DNA of 64,000 bases from Luteimonas sp. BLCC-B24 (GTDB lineage: Bacteria > Pseudomonadota > Gammaproteobacteria > Xanthomonadales > Xanthomonadaceae): NCBI RefSeq assembly GCF_028550595.1, contig NZ_JAQQGN010000002.1, positions 372,001-436,000 of the forward strand, read 5' to 3'. The notes beneath the pieces are model-generated. The model saw nothing but the letters and a program-made list of their open reading frames with translations, searched no databases and had not been told where the DNA came from. This document shows positions 1-9,036 of the stretch, in pieces. A program made the translations under genes and the position numbers. Within the stretch, counting starts at the first letter, position 1. Each line of letters begins with the position of its first letter.

Positions 1-4
1 GCAC

Positions 5-535
5 ATGCGTAACAGGGGTTTCACGCTCGTCGAGCTGTTGGTGACGATCGCGATCATCGCGATCCTGCTCGCCGTGGGCTTGCCGAGCTTCCAGGGCGCG
101 CTCCGCTCCAACCGGGTCGCCACGATGACCAACGAGGTGATTGGCAGCACGTCGTTGGCCCGCACAGAAGCCATCAGGACCACACTGGGCGGTGGGATGT
201 GTCCAACCACCGACGGTGGCGCGTCTTGCGGCGGAAGCGACTGGAACAGCGGCTGGCTGGTCTGGGCGGACGGCGGCACCGCTGACTTCGGTGTGTTCGA
301 TGCGGCGGATACCGTCGTCCGTGTGATCGACCCGCACCCGCAGATGGCGCTGACGGTTTCAAATGCGGGCGGGGCGCTGGATGCCGTGAGCTTCGATTCC
401 AGAGGACGCCCGAGGCAGGGCGTCGTGACGATCACACTCAGTCCGGTCGGCTGCACCGCAGGCACCGAGCTTCTGCGCACCTTGACGCTCAATGCTGTCG
501 GACAGCTTTCCACCGTCAGGAGCGCCTGCCCATGA
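5..535 (+). CDS. fimT: FimT/GspH-type minor pseudopilin
   Basis: A 176-residue prepilin-like protein and probably the first gene of the type IV pilus minor-pilin operon. It starts with a very short basic leader (MRNRG) followed by FTLVELL and a hydrophobic helix to about residue 27, the classical PilD cleavage/N-methylation signal with Glu at +5. The body holds paired cysteines and a GspH/FimT-like beta-rich head domain. Its stop overlaps the pilV start (ATGA). Minor pilins of this class are inner-membrane proteins that prime pilus assembly. The start at base 5 gives the right leader length, so the gene is probably complete although it abuts the window edge. Confidence 0.9.
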   Translation: MRNRGFTLVELLVTIAIIAILLAVGLPSFQGALRSNRVATMTNEVIGSTSLARTEAIRTTLGGGMCPTTDGGASCGGSDWNSGWLVWADGGTADFGVFDAADTVVRVIDPHPQMALTVSNAGGALDAVSFDSRGRPRQGVVTITLSPVGCTAGTELLRTLTLNAVGQLSTVRSACP

Positions 536-1029
536 TCCATCGCCACGGCTTTCCCCCGTCGGGTGCCGGACGGCGCCAATCGGGCTTTTCGCTGATCGAG
601 GTGCTGATCGCACTCGTCGTGCTCGGCGTCGGCCTGCTCGGACTCGCCCTGCTTCAGACGATGAACCTGCGCTACACCCAGAGCGCGCACCAGCGCACCC
701 TCGCGGTCAATCTGGCCAGTGAACTCCTCGATACGATGCGGGCCAATCGCTCCCTCGCCTCCATCTACGTGATGAATCAGGCGAGTTTCGCGGGAGTAGT
801 GCCGACGAAGGAGACAGGATGCGCCATCCAAGGGCAGATGACGGCCGCCAACAACGTGACGCGCTGGCGCTGCGAAGTGCGCGAGGCGCTGGGGCCCGAC
901 GCATGGGCCAGCGTCGCATTGGGCACCGATCCGTTGAATCCGACCGTGACCGTCACCGTCCACTGGACCGAAGCCAATATGCCTGCGCTGGCCGATGCCG
1001 GTCGGGTCGAACTGAGCACCGTCCTATGA
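532..1029 (+). CDS. pilV: Type IV pilus minor pilin PilV
   Basis: A 165-residue prepilin with an 18-residue leader ending RRQSG, then FSLIEVLIALVVLG and a hydrophobic helix. The protein reads as PilV: FSLIEVLIAL, then LNLASELLDTMRANR-type text after the helix. It overlaps fimT upstream and pilW downstream by four bases each, indicating translational coupling. In characterised systems PilV works with FimT/FimU, PilW, PilX and PilE to form the priming tip complex that carries PilY1. Confidence 0.92.
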   Translation: MIHRHGFPPSGAGRRQSGFSLIEVLIALVVLGVGLLGLALLQTMNLRYTQSAHQRTLAVNLASELLDTMRANRSLASIYVMNQASFAGVVPTKETGCAIQGQMTAANNVTRWRCEVREALGPDAWASVALGTDPLNPTVTVTVHWTEANMPALADAGRVELSTVL

Positions 1030-2294
1030 TGTCCACGCGCCGACGCCATGCAAAAGGTGTTTCGCTGATCGAGCTCATGGTCGCGCTCGCGATCGGGTCG
1101 CTTCTCATCCTGGGCCTCGTGCAGGTGTTCGCGGGTTCGAGGACCGCCTATCAGCTCTCCTCCGGCCTCGCGCGCACACAGGAGAACGGGCGTTTTGCGA
1201 TCGACATTCTGCAGCGCGATCTGCGCATGGCAGGCCATATGGGCTGCGTCAACGACCAGGCGCGCTTTCTCCCATCCAATGTCACGTCCTCGCGCCCCGC
1301 ACTGCTGTCCACGTTCCTGTCGGAAGACGAGCAGTTCGGCACCGGACCTGCGCCTGCGACCAATTATGGCGGCGCCAGCGATCCGCTGCGGTTCGATCGG
1401 GGCATCGAGGCGTTCAACGCGGTCAATACCGGGAGCGGGGATACCCTGTCACTGACCACGGCTCCGACACTGGCCACGGCGGCGACCAACTGGCAGCCTC
1501 AACTTCCCAACCGCCTTTACACCGATCTCACCGCCGGCACGGTCGGGCGTCCGGTTGCCGGCAGCGACATCGTCGTTCTGCGTTATCTGATGCCCACGGG
1601 TGCGCAGGTCACGGCCTTCACCGCGGGAAGCCCCACGAATATCGAGGTGGCTAACCTCGCACCCCTGCTGGAAGGCGATGCCAATCCGGGGCTCTTCGGT
1701 ATCTCGGACTGCTTGCAGGCGGGTGTGTTCAGCGCGACATCACGGACCGGCACCGCAATGACCGTGCAGACCTCGGGTCTCAACCGGTCGACCTTCGATA
1801 CGGTGCCGCAATTCACCCTAGGCCAGTCGATGGTGTATCGCGCGGAAAGTATCGCGTATTACATCGGACTCAACGCGAGCGGAAATCCCGCGTTGTATCG
1901 GCTGCGCTACTGGGCAGCGCCGGGCGCGGGTGGCTTGTCCACTACGAAGGAGGAACTGGTGGAGGGCATCGAATCGATGCAGCTCCAGTTCGGCCAGGAC
2001 AGCAATACCACCCTGACGGGGCGCCCCACCGGCAATATCGGTACAAGCGTGGTTGCCAGTGCGCTTCAGCCGGCGGGCGCTGCCAACTATGACCACGCCT
2101 GGCGGCGAGTAGGACTGGTGCAGGTCGGGCTTGTCGCGCGCAGCCCCGATCCGGCTGCTGCCACGCAACGTATCGACGATGATGTGACGCGGCTCTCGGC
2201 GCTGGGCGTGATCATCGCGCCCCCCGACGACACCCACTACCGCGCCGTCTACGAAGACACCGTGGCGCTACGCAACCGCCTGTTCGGCAACTGA
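1026..2294 (+). CDS. pilW: Type IV pilus minor pilin PilW
   Basis: A 422-residue protein starting MMSTRRRHAKG followed by VSLIELMVALAIGSLLILGL, a prepilin cleavage site plus hydrophobic helix. The size and the motif NGRFAIDILQRDLRMAGHMGC after the helix are typical of PilW, the largest minor pilin. The ATG at 1026 overlaps the pilV stop; a second ATG at 1029 is equally placed. PilW with PilX is generally needed to link PilY1 to the pilus tip. Confidence 0.92.
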   Translation: MMSTRRRHAKGVSLIELMVALAIGSLLILGLVQVFAGSRTAYQLSSGLARTQENGRFAIDILQRDLRMAGHMGCVNDQARFLPSNVTSSRPALLSTFLSEDEQFGTGPAPATNYGGASDPLRFDRGIEAFNAVNTGSGDTLSLTTAPTLATAATNWQPQLPNRLYTDLTAGTVGRPVAGSDIVVLRYLMPTGAQVTAFTAGSPTNIEVANLAPLLEGDANPGLFGISDCLQAGVFSATSRTGTAMTVQTSGLNRSTFDTVPQFTLGQSMVYRAESIAYYIGLNASGNPALYRLRYWAAPGAGGLSTTKEELVEGIESMQLQFGQDSNTTLTGRPTGNIGTSVVASALQPAGAANYDHAWRRVGLVQVGLVARSPDPAAATQRIDDDVTRLSALGVIIAPPDDTHYRAVYEDTVALRNRLFGN

Positions 2295-2311
2295 CGGACA
2301 CGAGAAACATC

Positions 2312-2767
2312 ATGAACTCTAGGCAGCAACAGTCGGGCGCAGTGCTGTACGTCGCGCTGATGATCCTGATCCTGATGGCGCTGATCGGCATCGTCGCGCT
2401 GCAGGTCGCCAGTCTGCAGGAACGAATGTCGGCCAACTACACCGCCACCAATATGGCATTCCAGGCGGCGGAGTCGCGCGCCCGAAGTACGGAGAACACC
2501 CTGAAGAGTCAGGTGCTGGCAGGCGAAAATCCAGCGACCAGCCTGTCGCCTAACGACTGCAGCTCCACGCCCAATCTCGCCGCATGGAACGATCCGGATG
2601 TCCAGCACGTCCGCCGGCTCGACCTCTGCTTCTCGTGGGGGGCGCTGGATGTGCCGGCCGACGAGGCCGAGCGGACCGACCAGATTTACCAGATCACCGC
2701 GTACTCCCGTGACCGGGCCTTGTTTCCGACATCGGAAGCCACGGTCGATACGGTTTTCATTCCCTGA
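2312..2767 (+). CDS. pilX: Type IV pilus assembly protein PilX
   Basis: A 151-residue protein with leader MNSRQQQSG, then AVLYVALMILILMALIG, the PilX pattern in which the helix starts with Ala and lacks the usual Glu at +5. The following text (ASLQERMSANYTATNMAFQAAESA-like) is the standard PilX signature. It lies 17 bp after pilW and 18 bp before pilY1. Role by family: minor pilin partner of PilY1 in pilus assembly at the inner membrane. Confidence 0.9.
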   Translation: MNSRQQQSGAVLYVALMILILMALIGIVALQVASLQERMSANYTATNMAFQAAESRARSTENTLKSQVLAGENPATSLSPNDCSSTPNLAAWNDPDVQHVRRLDLCFSWGALDVPADEAERTDQIYQITAYSRDRALFPTSEATVDTVFIP

Positions 2768-2785
2768 TCGGGACGGAACGACATC

Positions 2786-5700
2786 ATGAATTCTGACAAC
2801 CTCGTCCGTTACGGCGCCGCCGGACTGCTGCTGGCAGCCATCGGTGTTTTCAGCCTGTCACTGCGTTCCGATCCCGCGTTCTACGCCGGGGAGCCGCCGC
2901 CGATCGCGCAGTCGCCGCTGTACATCCGCGACGCGGTGCCGCCGCTCAACATGCTGGTCATGGGCAAGGACCACAAGAACTACTACGAGGCCTACAACGA
3001 CGCCTCGGACCTCGACGGCGACGGCGTCCTCGATGTCGGCTACAAGGGCTGGGTGCTCAAGGACACCCAGCCCACCGAGCCGGGCGTGTCCCGCTTCAAG
3101 ATCGACTACTACGGCTATTTCAATTCCTACGCCTGTTACCGCTGGGACGTCAACGAGGGTGGACGTTTCGTGCCGGCGGCGGCCGCACCGAACAAGACTT
3201 GCGGCCGCCGGTCCAACGAGTGGAGCGGCGATTTCCTCAATTACCTCACCACCTCCCGCATGGACGCCCTGCGGCGCGTGCTCTATGGCGGCTGGCGCCA
3301 GGTCGATACCGCCGAGCGGACCATTCTCCAGGGCGCCTTCTTCCCCCAGGATGCGCACAGCTGGGGCAAGGAATACATGAGCGAAGCGCGCGACGGCTAT
3401 CACATCGCCGACTACGCGCCGCTTCCGCTGCCCAACCAGGACCGCTATCACCTCTTCGCGGTCACCACGACGACCGGCAGCGCGAACTCGTTCCTGTTCC
3501 CCAACTACCAGGCGCCGCGGTTCCGGGTCCTGCGGCAGTCCCCGTTCCGCGTGTGGAACTGGCTGTCGATCGAGGGTCCGGTCGCGGGCAATAACTGCGT
3601 CAACGCGGCGAACCAACGTGTCAGTTGTACCGGTGGGGGAACCGCCCCGGCGCATCCGGGGCATCCTGGGAGTCGAGCCGTATTTGACACGCTTGTCAGC
3701 AACTATGCGATTCCGGGAAACCGTTACGGCAGCGGGCCCATCAGCACGATCAATTGTCGCGACAACGACTGCAACCCCTTTGGACCCGACGACAACTATC
3801 TGACCATCATCGAAGGCCAGTTCGCGATACCGGCCGGACGCTACCAGTTCAAAGTGGACGGCGACGATGTCATCGACTTCCAGCTCAGGCGAGCCAATGG
3901 GAGTGTGCTGGCGGAGGCGGGCTGCTACACGACCGGCGGACGCGGTTTCGGCACCTGCAGCAACGCGGAAAGGACAGCCGTGGTCAATTACGCGGAGGGC
4001 GTGTACCCCTTTACCTTCCGTCACGAGGAAGGGACTGGCGGGGACGGCTATCAGCTGCAGTTCCGGACCTGCACCGGAAACGGTGAAGGGTCCTGCGAAT
4101 CGACTTGGAGAAATGTGTTCGCGGATACCGGAAGTGGTGGCCTGAGGAGCACGACGATCACCACCTACAACCTGCGCCCGACGACCGGCGGGGTGACCCG
4201 CGACGACTACCTCGTACGTGTGGAAACCTGCTCCTCGGACGCGGCGCTTCGCGATGCGTCCTGCAGAGTGTATCCCGGTGGCTCGGTCAAGCCGACCGGC
4301 ATCCTGCATGAATATGGTGAATCGCAGCGGATGTACTTCGGCCTGATCACAGGCTCGCAGCGCAACAATCTGGAAGGCGGCGTGCTGCGCCGGAACATCT
4401 CCGACTTCGCGACCGAAATCGATCCGCAGACGGGCGTGTTCCGTGCCGATGTCAATGGCATCGTGCGCAGCATCGACCGTCTACGGATGATTGGTGGCGG
4501 CTATAGCGGTAACACCACGGATAACTTCAGCAGCGACGCGAACTGGGGCTGGGGCAACGGAAACGGCAACTGTCCGTCCATCGGCAATCGTCCGATCAAC
4601 AACGGCGAATGCCGCATGTGGGGCAACCCCATTGCCGAGATGATGTACGAAAGCCTGCGCTATTTCGCCGGTGCGACGGGCGCGACGCCGCGCTTCGTCG
4701 AGGGCGGCAGTACGGCCGGAAACGAGGACGAAGTGCTTGGTCTGCCGGCGCCGGCATGGCGGGATCCATACCTGCGCACGGGCACGGGCCTGAACTATCC
4801 AGCCTGTTCGCGGCCGTACCAGACGGTCATCAGCGACATCAACCCGAGCTACGACGGCGATCTGCCTGGCAGTGCATTCTCCGGTGCGATCACCACGACC
4901 GGGAACACACCCACCAGCATTGCCGGGTTCCACGCGGCCAATGAGGGCCAGGCGATCTGGAACGCCGAGTTCGGCGCGGGCGCGCGCAACGTGTTCGTGG
5001 GCGAGGCCGGCACCGTGAGCGACGGAAATCCCACGGTGAAGTCCGCCTCGAGCTTCGGCAACATCCGCGGTCTGTCACCGGAAGAGCCGGGCAAGCTCGG
5101 GACCTACTACTCGGCCAGCGTCGCCCGCTTCGCGCGGAATACGCGGTTCAACGCCAATGCGGCACCCGACGTGCGCCTCAGTACCTACGCGATCGCACTG
5201 GCCTCGCCCCTGCCGCGTATCGAGTTTCCGATCGGCAATGGCCGGGTCACCCTGGTGCCGTTCGCCAAGACCGTCAGCGGCACGTTCGGCGACGGGACAC
5301 GCAAGCCGACCAACACTATCGTTGACTTTTACGTACAGGAATATGCGAACTTCCCGGGCACGCCGATCAACGCCACGATCAACGGCGGTCGTCCGTACGC
5401 GGTGTTCCGCATCAACTACGAGGACGTGGAGCAGGGCAACGATCACGACATGGACGCGATCGTCCGCTACGAGATCCGCGCCAACAGCAACAACACATTG
5501 ACGGTGACGCTGGATTCGGAGTACGCCGCCGGTTCGGCCAATCAGAACATGGGCTACATCATCTCCGGCACGACGCGTGACGGTGTGTATCTGGAAGTGC
5601 GCGATCGCGACAACTCCAACCAGGCATCTTCCGCTTATCTGCTCAACACGCCTGCAGGACGCTGGGCGGGCGAGTGCGCCACCCAGATGGGCACCGCGCC

Positions 5701-8128
5701 CTGCAACGAGGGACTCGGTTTCAACTCGACGCGCGACTTCACCCCGAGTTCGAACGCCCCGGCGCTCCAGCTGCGCGACCCGCTCTGGTACGCGGCCAAG
5801 TATGGTGCGCCCGAGCCAACGACGTCGCCGACGGGTGAGCCGGACAACTACTTCCTGGTCACCAATCCGCTGAATCTGCGCAACCAGCTCTCCAGGGCAT
5901 TCGACGACATCGCCTCGCGCAATCTCGACGCGGGCAGTCGCACCCTGGCGGGCGCCCGCGTGGGCGCGGAGTCTTTCACGCTTCAGCCGACCTTCCAGCG
6001 CGAACGCAACGGCAAGGACTGGACCGGCAACCTGACGGCGTTGTCGATCAACCCCGACGGCTCGGTCGGCGCCCCCCTGTGGAATGCGCGTGCCCAGCTT
6101 CCGCTCCCAGCTGACCGCAACATCGTCACCATCGTCGACGCACGGGATGGCACGTCGTCGTCGGCCAGTGGTGTCACTCGCGCACCTTTTGCGGTGGGCA
6201 ATCTGGGCGCGAGCAACGCCGACCAGCTCGGCAAGCTCGGCATCACCCAGGCCAGCATCACGAATGGTCACTACGGCAGCACTGGCTACACTGCCGACCA
6301 GTTCGTGTCCTACCTGCGCGGTGACCAGTCGCTCGAGCTCGGTCGTGGAAACGGCACGCTGCGCAACCGCAGCTCGGTCATCGGCAGCATCATCAACTCC
6401 GAGCCGGTGATCGCGGCGCCCAGGTCAGATGTCGGATACGGAAATATCCATCGACTAACGTCGGACCCGATGTTCGCCGGCTACGCCAGTGTGGCGACGG
6501 GCAGCAATCCGGGCAGCGGGTATCTCGATCTCAAGCGCACACGGCCGACGATGGTGTACGTCGGCGCCAACGACGGCATGCTGCACGCCTTCAACGGGAA
6601 TACCGTGCCGTGCGCGACCGATCCAAGAATTTCGTGCGCCGGGCTGGGTGCGGGCCGCGAGATGTTCGCTTTCATCCCGAATGCGGTCCTGGGCAACCTT
6701 GGGCAGATCCCGCTGCAGGATGCGCGGTATGACCATCGCTATTACGTGGACGGGCAGATCAGTGTGGGCGATGTCAAGAGCGGTCCGGGCAATACGGGGG
6801 CCGACTGGTCGACGATCCTGGTCGGCTCGACCGGTGGTGGTGCGCGGTCGGTCTTTGCGCTCGATGTCAGCAACCCGTCGAGTTTCGGCGACAGCCAGGT
6901 GCTGTGGGAGCGGAACTCGACCGTCGACTCCGACATCGGCCACGTGTACGGCAAGCCGTTGATCGTGCCGCTCGAGAACGGCGAGTGGGGCGTGCTGTTC
7001 GGCAATGGCTACGGCGCACGCCGCAGCGATCCGTCGCTTTACATCCTCAACGCAATGACGGGCGCGGTGATCCGCAAGATCACCGCCAATGATGGCAATC
7101 GCGCGGGCACCAACGACACGGCCTGCGCAAACGCGGCGCCGCACTCCAGCGCCTGCGTCGCGAACGCCACCGACCCCTACAACGGGCTGGGACAGATCAC
7201 CGCCATCGACCGCAGCGGTAACGGCAAGATCGACGTGGTTTACGGTGGTGACCTGCAGGGCAACCTCTGGAAGTTCGACCTTGCGAGCGCGAACGAGGAC
7301 AACTGGGGGGTCGCCAACAACGGAGCCGCACTGTTCACCGCGCAGATCGGCACCGAGCGGCAGCCGATCACGGGAGGCATGCGCGTCGCTGCGGGCCCTG
7401 GCACTGGGGTGATGGTGTACTTCGGAACTGGCCGGTACCTGTTCGGCGGCCCGAACGGGGACAACAACGTGCCGGCCAATCCGACCGTGCAATCGCTGTA
7501 CGCCGTGTTCGACAATGGCACTCCGGTCACCGGCGGACGTAGCGCGCTGCAGCCGCAGACGATCACCGGTGAGACGACCGTTGACGGCACGGTGACGCGC
7601 AGCATCAGCCGGGCCCGGGTGATCTACAACGGGCCGCAGGCCAAGCGGGGCTGGTACCTGGATCTCCAGGTGTACACCCAGCCCGCGGGACAGCCGGCGT
7701 TCTACAGAGCGATCGGGGAGCGCTTCATCGCCACGCCACGGATCCAGAGCGGGCGGGTCTTCTTCACGACGTTCACGCCCTCCGAGGACAGTTGCAACCC
7801 GGGCGGTGACAACTTCGTCTACGCGCTCGATCTGTTGTCGGGCTCCGGTGCACTGGCGAACGTGCAGGTACTGCCCTCGCAGACGCCAGCTTGCACAGGG
7901 GCGGACTGTGGCGGAATCCGTATCGACCAGGGCGGCGCACCGGTGACGAGCAACTCGGTGGCCGCGATTAATCCCCTTGTGCCCATCACCGGTGCGCCCG
8001 GCACCCCCGGCGCATGTACCCCGGGCGTCGATTGCCCCACCTTCGAGCAGTGCCAGGTGGTGGTGTATCCGGGTGCCTTCGTTCTGCCCAGACCTTGTGG
8101 CCGCCAGTCCTGGCGTCAACTGAGATGA
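2786..8128 (+). CDS. pilY1: PilY1, pilus tip adhesin / assembly factor
   Basis: A 1780-residue protein. The N-terminus has a hydrophobic export segment (about residues 8-28) and, near residue 75, a DLDGDGVLD calcium-type loop typical of Xanthomonadaceae PilY1. The C-terminal half (about 1150-1720) carries the PilY1 beta-propeller, with VYVGANDGMLHAFNG near 1256 and a second calcium-type loop DRSGNGKID near 1475 before VYGGDLQGNLWKFDL. Residues about 337-435 look like an inserted PA14-type beta-sandwich (IPAGRYQFKVDGDD ... HEEGTGGDGYQLQF). In characterised bacteria PilY1 sits at the pilus tip, regulates retraction and mediates attachment. The gene is in the minor-pilin operon and ends four bases into a possible upstream ATG of pilE. 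Confidence 0.93.
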   Translation: MNSDNLVRYGAAGLLLAAIGVFSLSLRSDPAFYAGEPPPIAQSPLYIRDAVPPLNMLVMGKDHKNYYEAYNDASDLDGDGVLDVGYKGWVLKDTQPTEPGVSRFKIDYYGYFNSYACYRWDVNEGGRFVPAAAAPNKTCGRRSNEWSGDFLNYLTTSRMDALRRVLYGGWRQVDTAERTILQGAFFPQDAHSWGKEYMSEARDGYHIADYAPLPLPNQDRYHLFAVTTTTGSANSFLFPNYQAPRFRVLRQSPFRVWNWLSIEGPVAGNNCVNAANQRVSCTGGGTAPAHPGHPGSRAVFDTLVSNYAIPGNRYGSGPISTINCRDNDCNPFGPDDNYLTIIEGQFAIPAGRYQFKVDGDDVIDFQLRRANGSVLAEAGCYTTGGRGFGTCSNAERTAVVNYAEGVYPFTFRHEEGTGGDGYQLQFRTCTGNGEGSCESTWRNVFADTGSGGLRSTTITTYNLRPTTGGVTRDDYLVRVETCSSDAALRDASCRVYPGGSVKPTGILHEYGESQRMYFGLITGSQRNNLEGGVLRRNISDFATEIDPQTGVFRADVNGIVRSIDRLRMIGGGYSGNTTDNFSSDANWGWGNGNGNCPSIGNRPINNGECRMWGNPIAEMMYESLRYFAGATGATPRFVEGGSTAGNEDEVLGLPAPAWRDPYLRTGTGLNYPACSRPYQTVISDINPSYDGDLPGSAFSGAITTTGNTPTSIAGFHAANEGQAIWNAEFGAGARNVFVGEAGTVSDGNPTVKSASSFGNIRGLSPEEPGKLGTYYSASVARFARNTRFNANAAPDVRLSTYAIALASPLPRIEFPIGNGRVTLVPFAKTVSGTFGDGTRKPTNTIVDFYVQEYANFPGTPINATINGGRPYAVFRINYEDVEQGNDHDMDAIVRYEIRANSNNTLTVTLDSEYAAGSANQNMGYIISGTTRDGVYLEVRDRDNSNQASSAYLLNTPAGRWAGECATQMGTAPCNEGLGFNSTRDFTPSSNAPALQLRDPLWYAAKYGAPEPTTSPTGEPDNYFLVTNPLNLRNQLSRAFDDIASRNLDAGSRTLAGARVGAESFTLQPTFQRERNGKDWTGNLTALSINPDGSVGAPLWNARAQLPLPADRNIVTIVDARDGTSSSASGVTRAPFAVGNLGASNADQLGKLGITQASITNGHYGSTGYTADQFVSYLRGDQSLELGRGNGTLRNRSSVIGSIINSEPVIAAPRSDVGYGNIHRLTSDPMFAGYASVATGSNPGSGYLDLKRTRPTMVYVGANDGMLHAFNGNTVPCATDPRISCAGLGAGREMFAFIPNAVLGNLGQIPLQDARYDHRYYVDGQISVGDVKSGPGNTGADWSTILVGSTGGGARSVFALDVSNPSSFGDSQVLWERNSTVDSDIGHVYGKPLIVPLENGEWGVLFGNGYGARRSDPSLYILNAMTGAVIRKITANDGNRAGTNDTACANAAPHSSACVANATDPYNGLGQITAIDRSGNGKIDVVYGGDLQGNLWKFDLASANEDNWGVANNGAALFTAQIGTERQPITGGMRVAAGPGTGVMVYFGTGRYLFGGPNGDNNVPANPTVQSLYAVFDNGTPVTGGRSALQPQTITGETTVDGTVTRSISRARVIYNGPQAKRGWYLDLQVYTQPAGQPAFYRAIGERFIATPRIQSGRVFFTTFTPSEDSCNPGGDNFVYALDLLSGSGALANVQVLPSQTPACTGADCGGIRIDQGGAPVTSNSVAAINPLVPITGAPGTPGACTPGVDCPTFEQCQVVVYPGAFVLPRPCGRQSWRQLR

Positions 8129-8154
8129 CCCCGATGATCCTGCGAGAGAGCACC

Positions 8155-8586
8155 ATGCGGACCCCGTCAAGACTGCGCGGCTTCACCCTGATCGAACTGA
8201 TGGTGGTGGTGGCCGTCGTGGCGATCCTGGTGGCCATTGCCTACCCGTCGTACCAGGATGCGGTGCGCAAAGGGCATCGAGGTCAGGCCAAGGCGGATCT
8301 TGTGGATCTCGCGCAGCGCGCAGAGCGGCACCGTACCGTTCGCGGCTCGTACCAGGGCTTCAACGTGACCGGAGACGACGCACGCTCGCCGCGCCAGGGT
8401 ACGGCGCGCTACACCATCGCGCGTACCGATGATGAGACAGATCCCAACGTCTTCGCATTGAGTGCGACGCCTACCGGGGCACAAGCTGCGGATGCGCGCT
8501 GCCGGACGCTGACGATCAATCAGGCTGGCCAGAAGGGCGTCACCGGTGACCCCGCGCCGACCGGGACTGCGACTGACTGCTGGTAA
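8155..8586 (+). CDS. pilE: PilE-type minor pilin
   Basis: A 143-residue prepilin; leader MRTPSRLRG then FTLIELMVVVAVVAILVAIAYPSYQ, with Glu+5 and a full hydrophobic helix. Residues DADVRKGHRGQAKADL-like follow the helix, as in PilE/FimU-class minor pilins, and there are two C-terminal cysteines. In-frame ATGs at 8125 (overlapping the pilY1 stop) and 8134 would give a 16-19 residue leader; 8155 was chosen because it gives the normal short basic leader. It is the last gene of the operon and is followed by a strong terminator. Confidence 0.88.
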   Translation: MRTPSRLRGFTLIELMVVVAVVAILVAIAYPSYQDAVRKGHRGQAKADLVDLAQRAERHRTVRGSYQGFNVTGDDARSPRQGTARYTIARTDDETDPNVFALSATPTGAQAADARCRTLTINQAGQKGVTGDPAPTGTATDCW

Positions 8587-8601
8587 TCGGATCGGCTGTA
8601 A

Positions 8602-8627
8602 ATGCCGCGGCAAGCCGCGGCATTTTT
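8602..8627 (+). terminator. Rho-independent terminator of the pil operon
   Basis: A perfect 9-bp GC stem, TGCCGCGGC / GCCGCGGCA, with a two-base AA loop, followed by TTTTT, 16 bp after the pilE stop codon. Confidence 0.9.
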
Positions 8628-8822
8628 CTGCGTCGAGTAATGCGGTGCGCGTCGTCTGCCCTGGCTGACGGCTCGCGATGGACGGCAACCGGTCATGCTC
8701 TCGCAGGGGCGCAACACGGATCGCGCGTCCTGCTGCCTCGCGCATAGACGCTGTGCCGACGCGCCGGCGCATGCCGTCCCTGTCCATGATGCCCACAGAC
8801 GGCGCGCGCTCTGGACGCCAAC
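8628..8822. other. Host intergenic stretch without a gene
   Basis: Between the pilE terminator and the displaced tRNA-Asn terminator. Open frames here have no recognisable protein character and no Shine-Dalgarno sequence. I see nothing functional in it. Confidence 0.6.
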
Positions 8823-8854
8823 AAAAAAAGCCTGCGCATTGCTGCACAGGCTTT
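8823..8854 (-). terminator. Original host terminator of tRNA-Asn
   Basis: Read on the minus strand: AAAGCCTGTGC, a six-base loop, GCGCAGGCTTT, then a T run. It lies directly downstream of the tRNA 3' remnant in attL. A diverged copy sits in the same position at attR (52635-52667), so each end of the prophage has its own tRNA terminator. Confidence 0.8.
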
Positions 8855-8861
8855 GCTGTTC

Positions 8862-8907
8862 TGGCGCCCGAAGTTGGACTCGAACCAACGACCCCCTGAT
8901 TAACAGT
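8862..8907 (-). repeat. attL: 46-bp direct repeat, 3' half of tRNA-Asn
   Basis: Identical over 46 bp to 52676-52721. On the minus strand it runs from the anticodon loop (ACTGTTAATCAG) through the T arm to the encoded CCA. To the right of 8907 the sequence departs from tRNA sequence, so this copy is a non-functional 3' fragment left by integration. Crossover must lie within these 46 bp. Confidence 0.95.
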
Positions 8908-8922
8908 TAGCCGCGCTTCCCT

Positions 8923-8951
8923 TTGAATTCAATTACTTAACTCTATTTTAT
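8923..8951 (+). promoter_or_regulatory. Possible promoter of the Pycsar operon
   Basis: An unusually AT-rich stretch just inside attL. A candidate -35 TTGAAT (8923-8928) and -10 TTTTAT (8946-8951) are 17 bp apart, about 85 bp upstream of the effector start. Both boxes are weak, so this is a guess from composition and spacing. Confidence 0.3.
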
Positions 8952-9036
8952 TTACGGGGCTGCCCGTCCTAAGTTGATGAATTGCTGTGCGGAAGTGCGT
9001 TAAATTACGTGGCTCGCAGGCTTGTGGTCATAGCGC

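Noticed and set aside
8862-8950. A second functional tRNA-Asn at the left end
   Set aside because: Only the 3' 46 nt match; the D arm and the 5' acceptor strand are missing.
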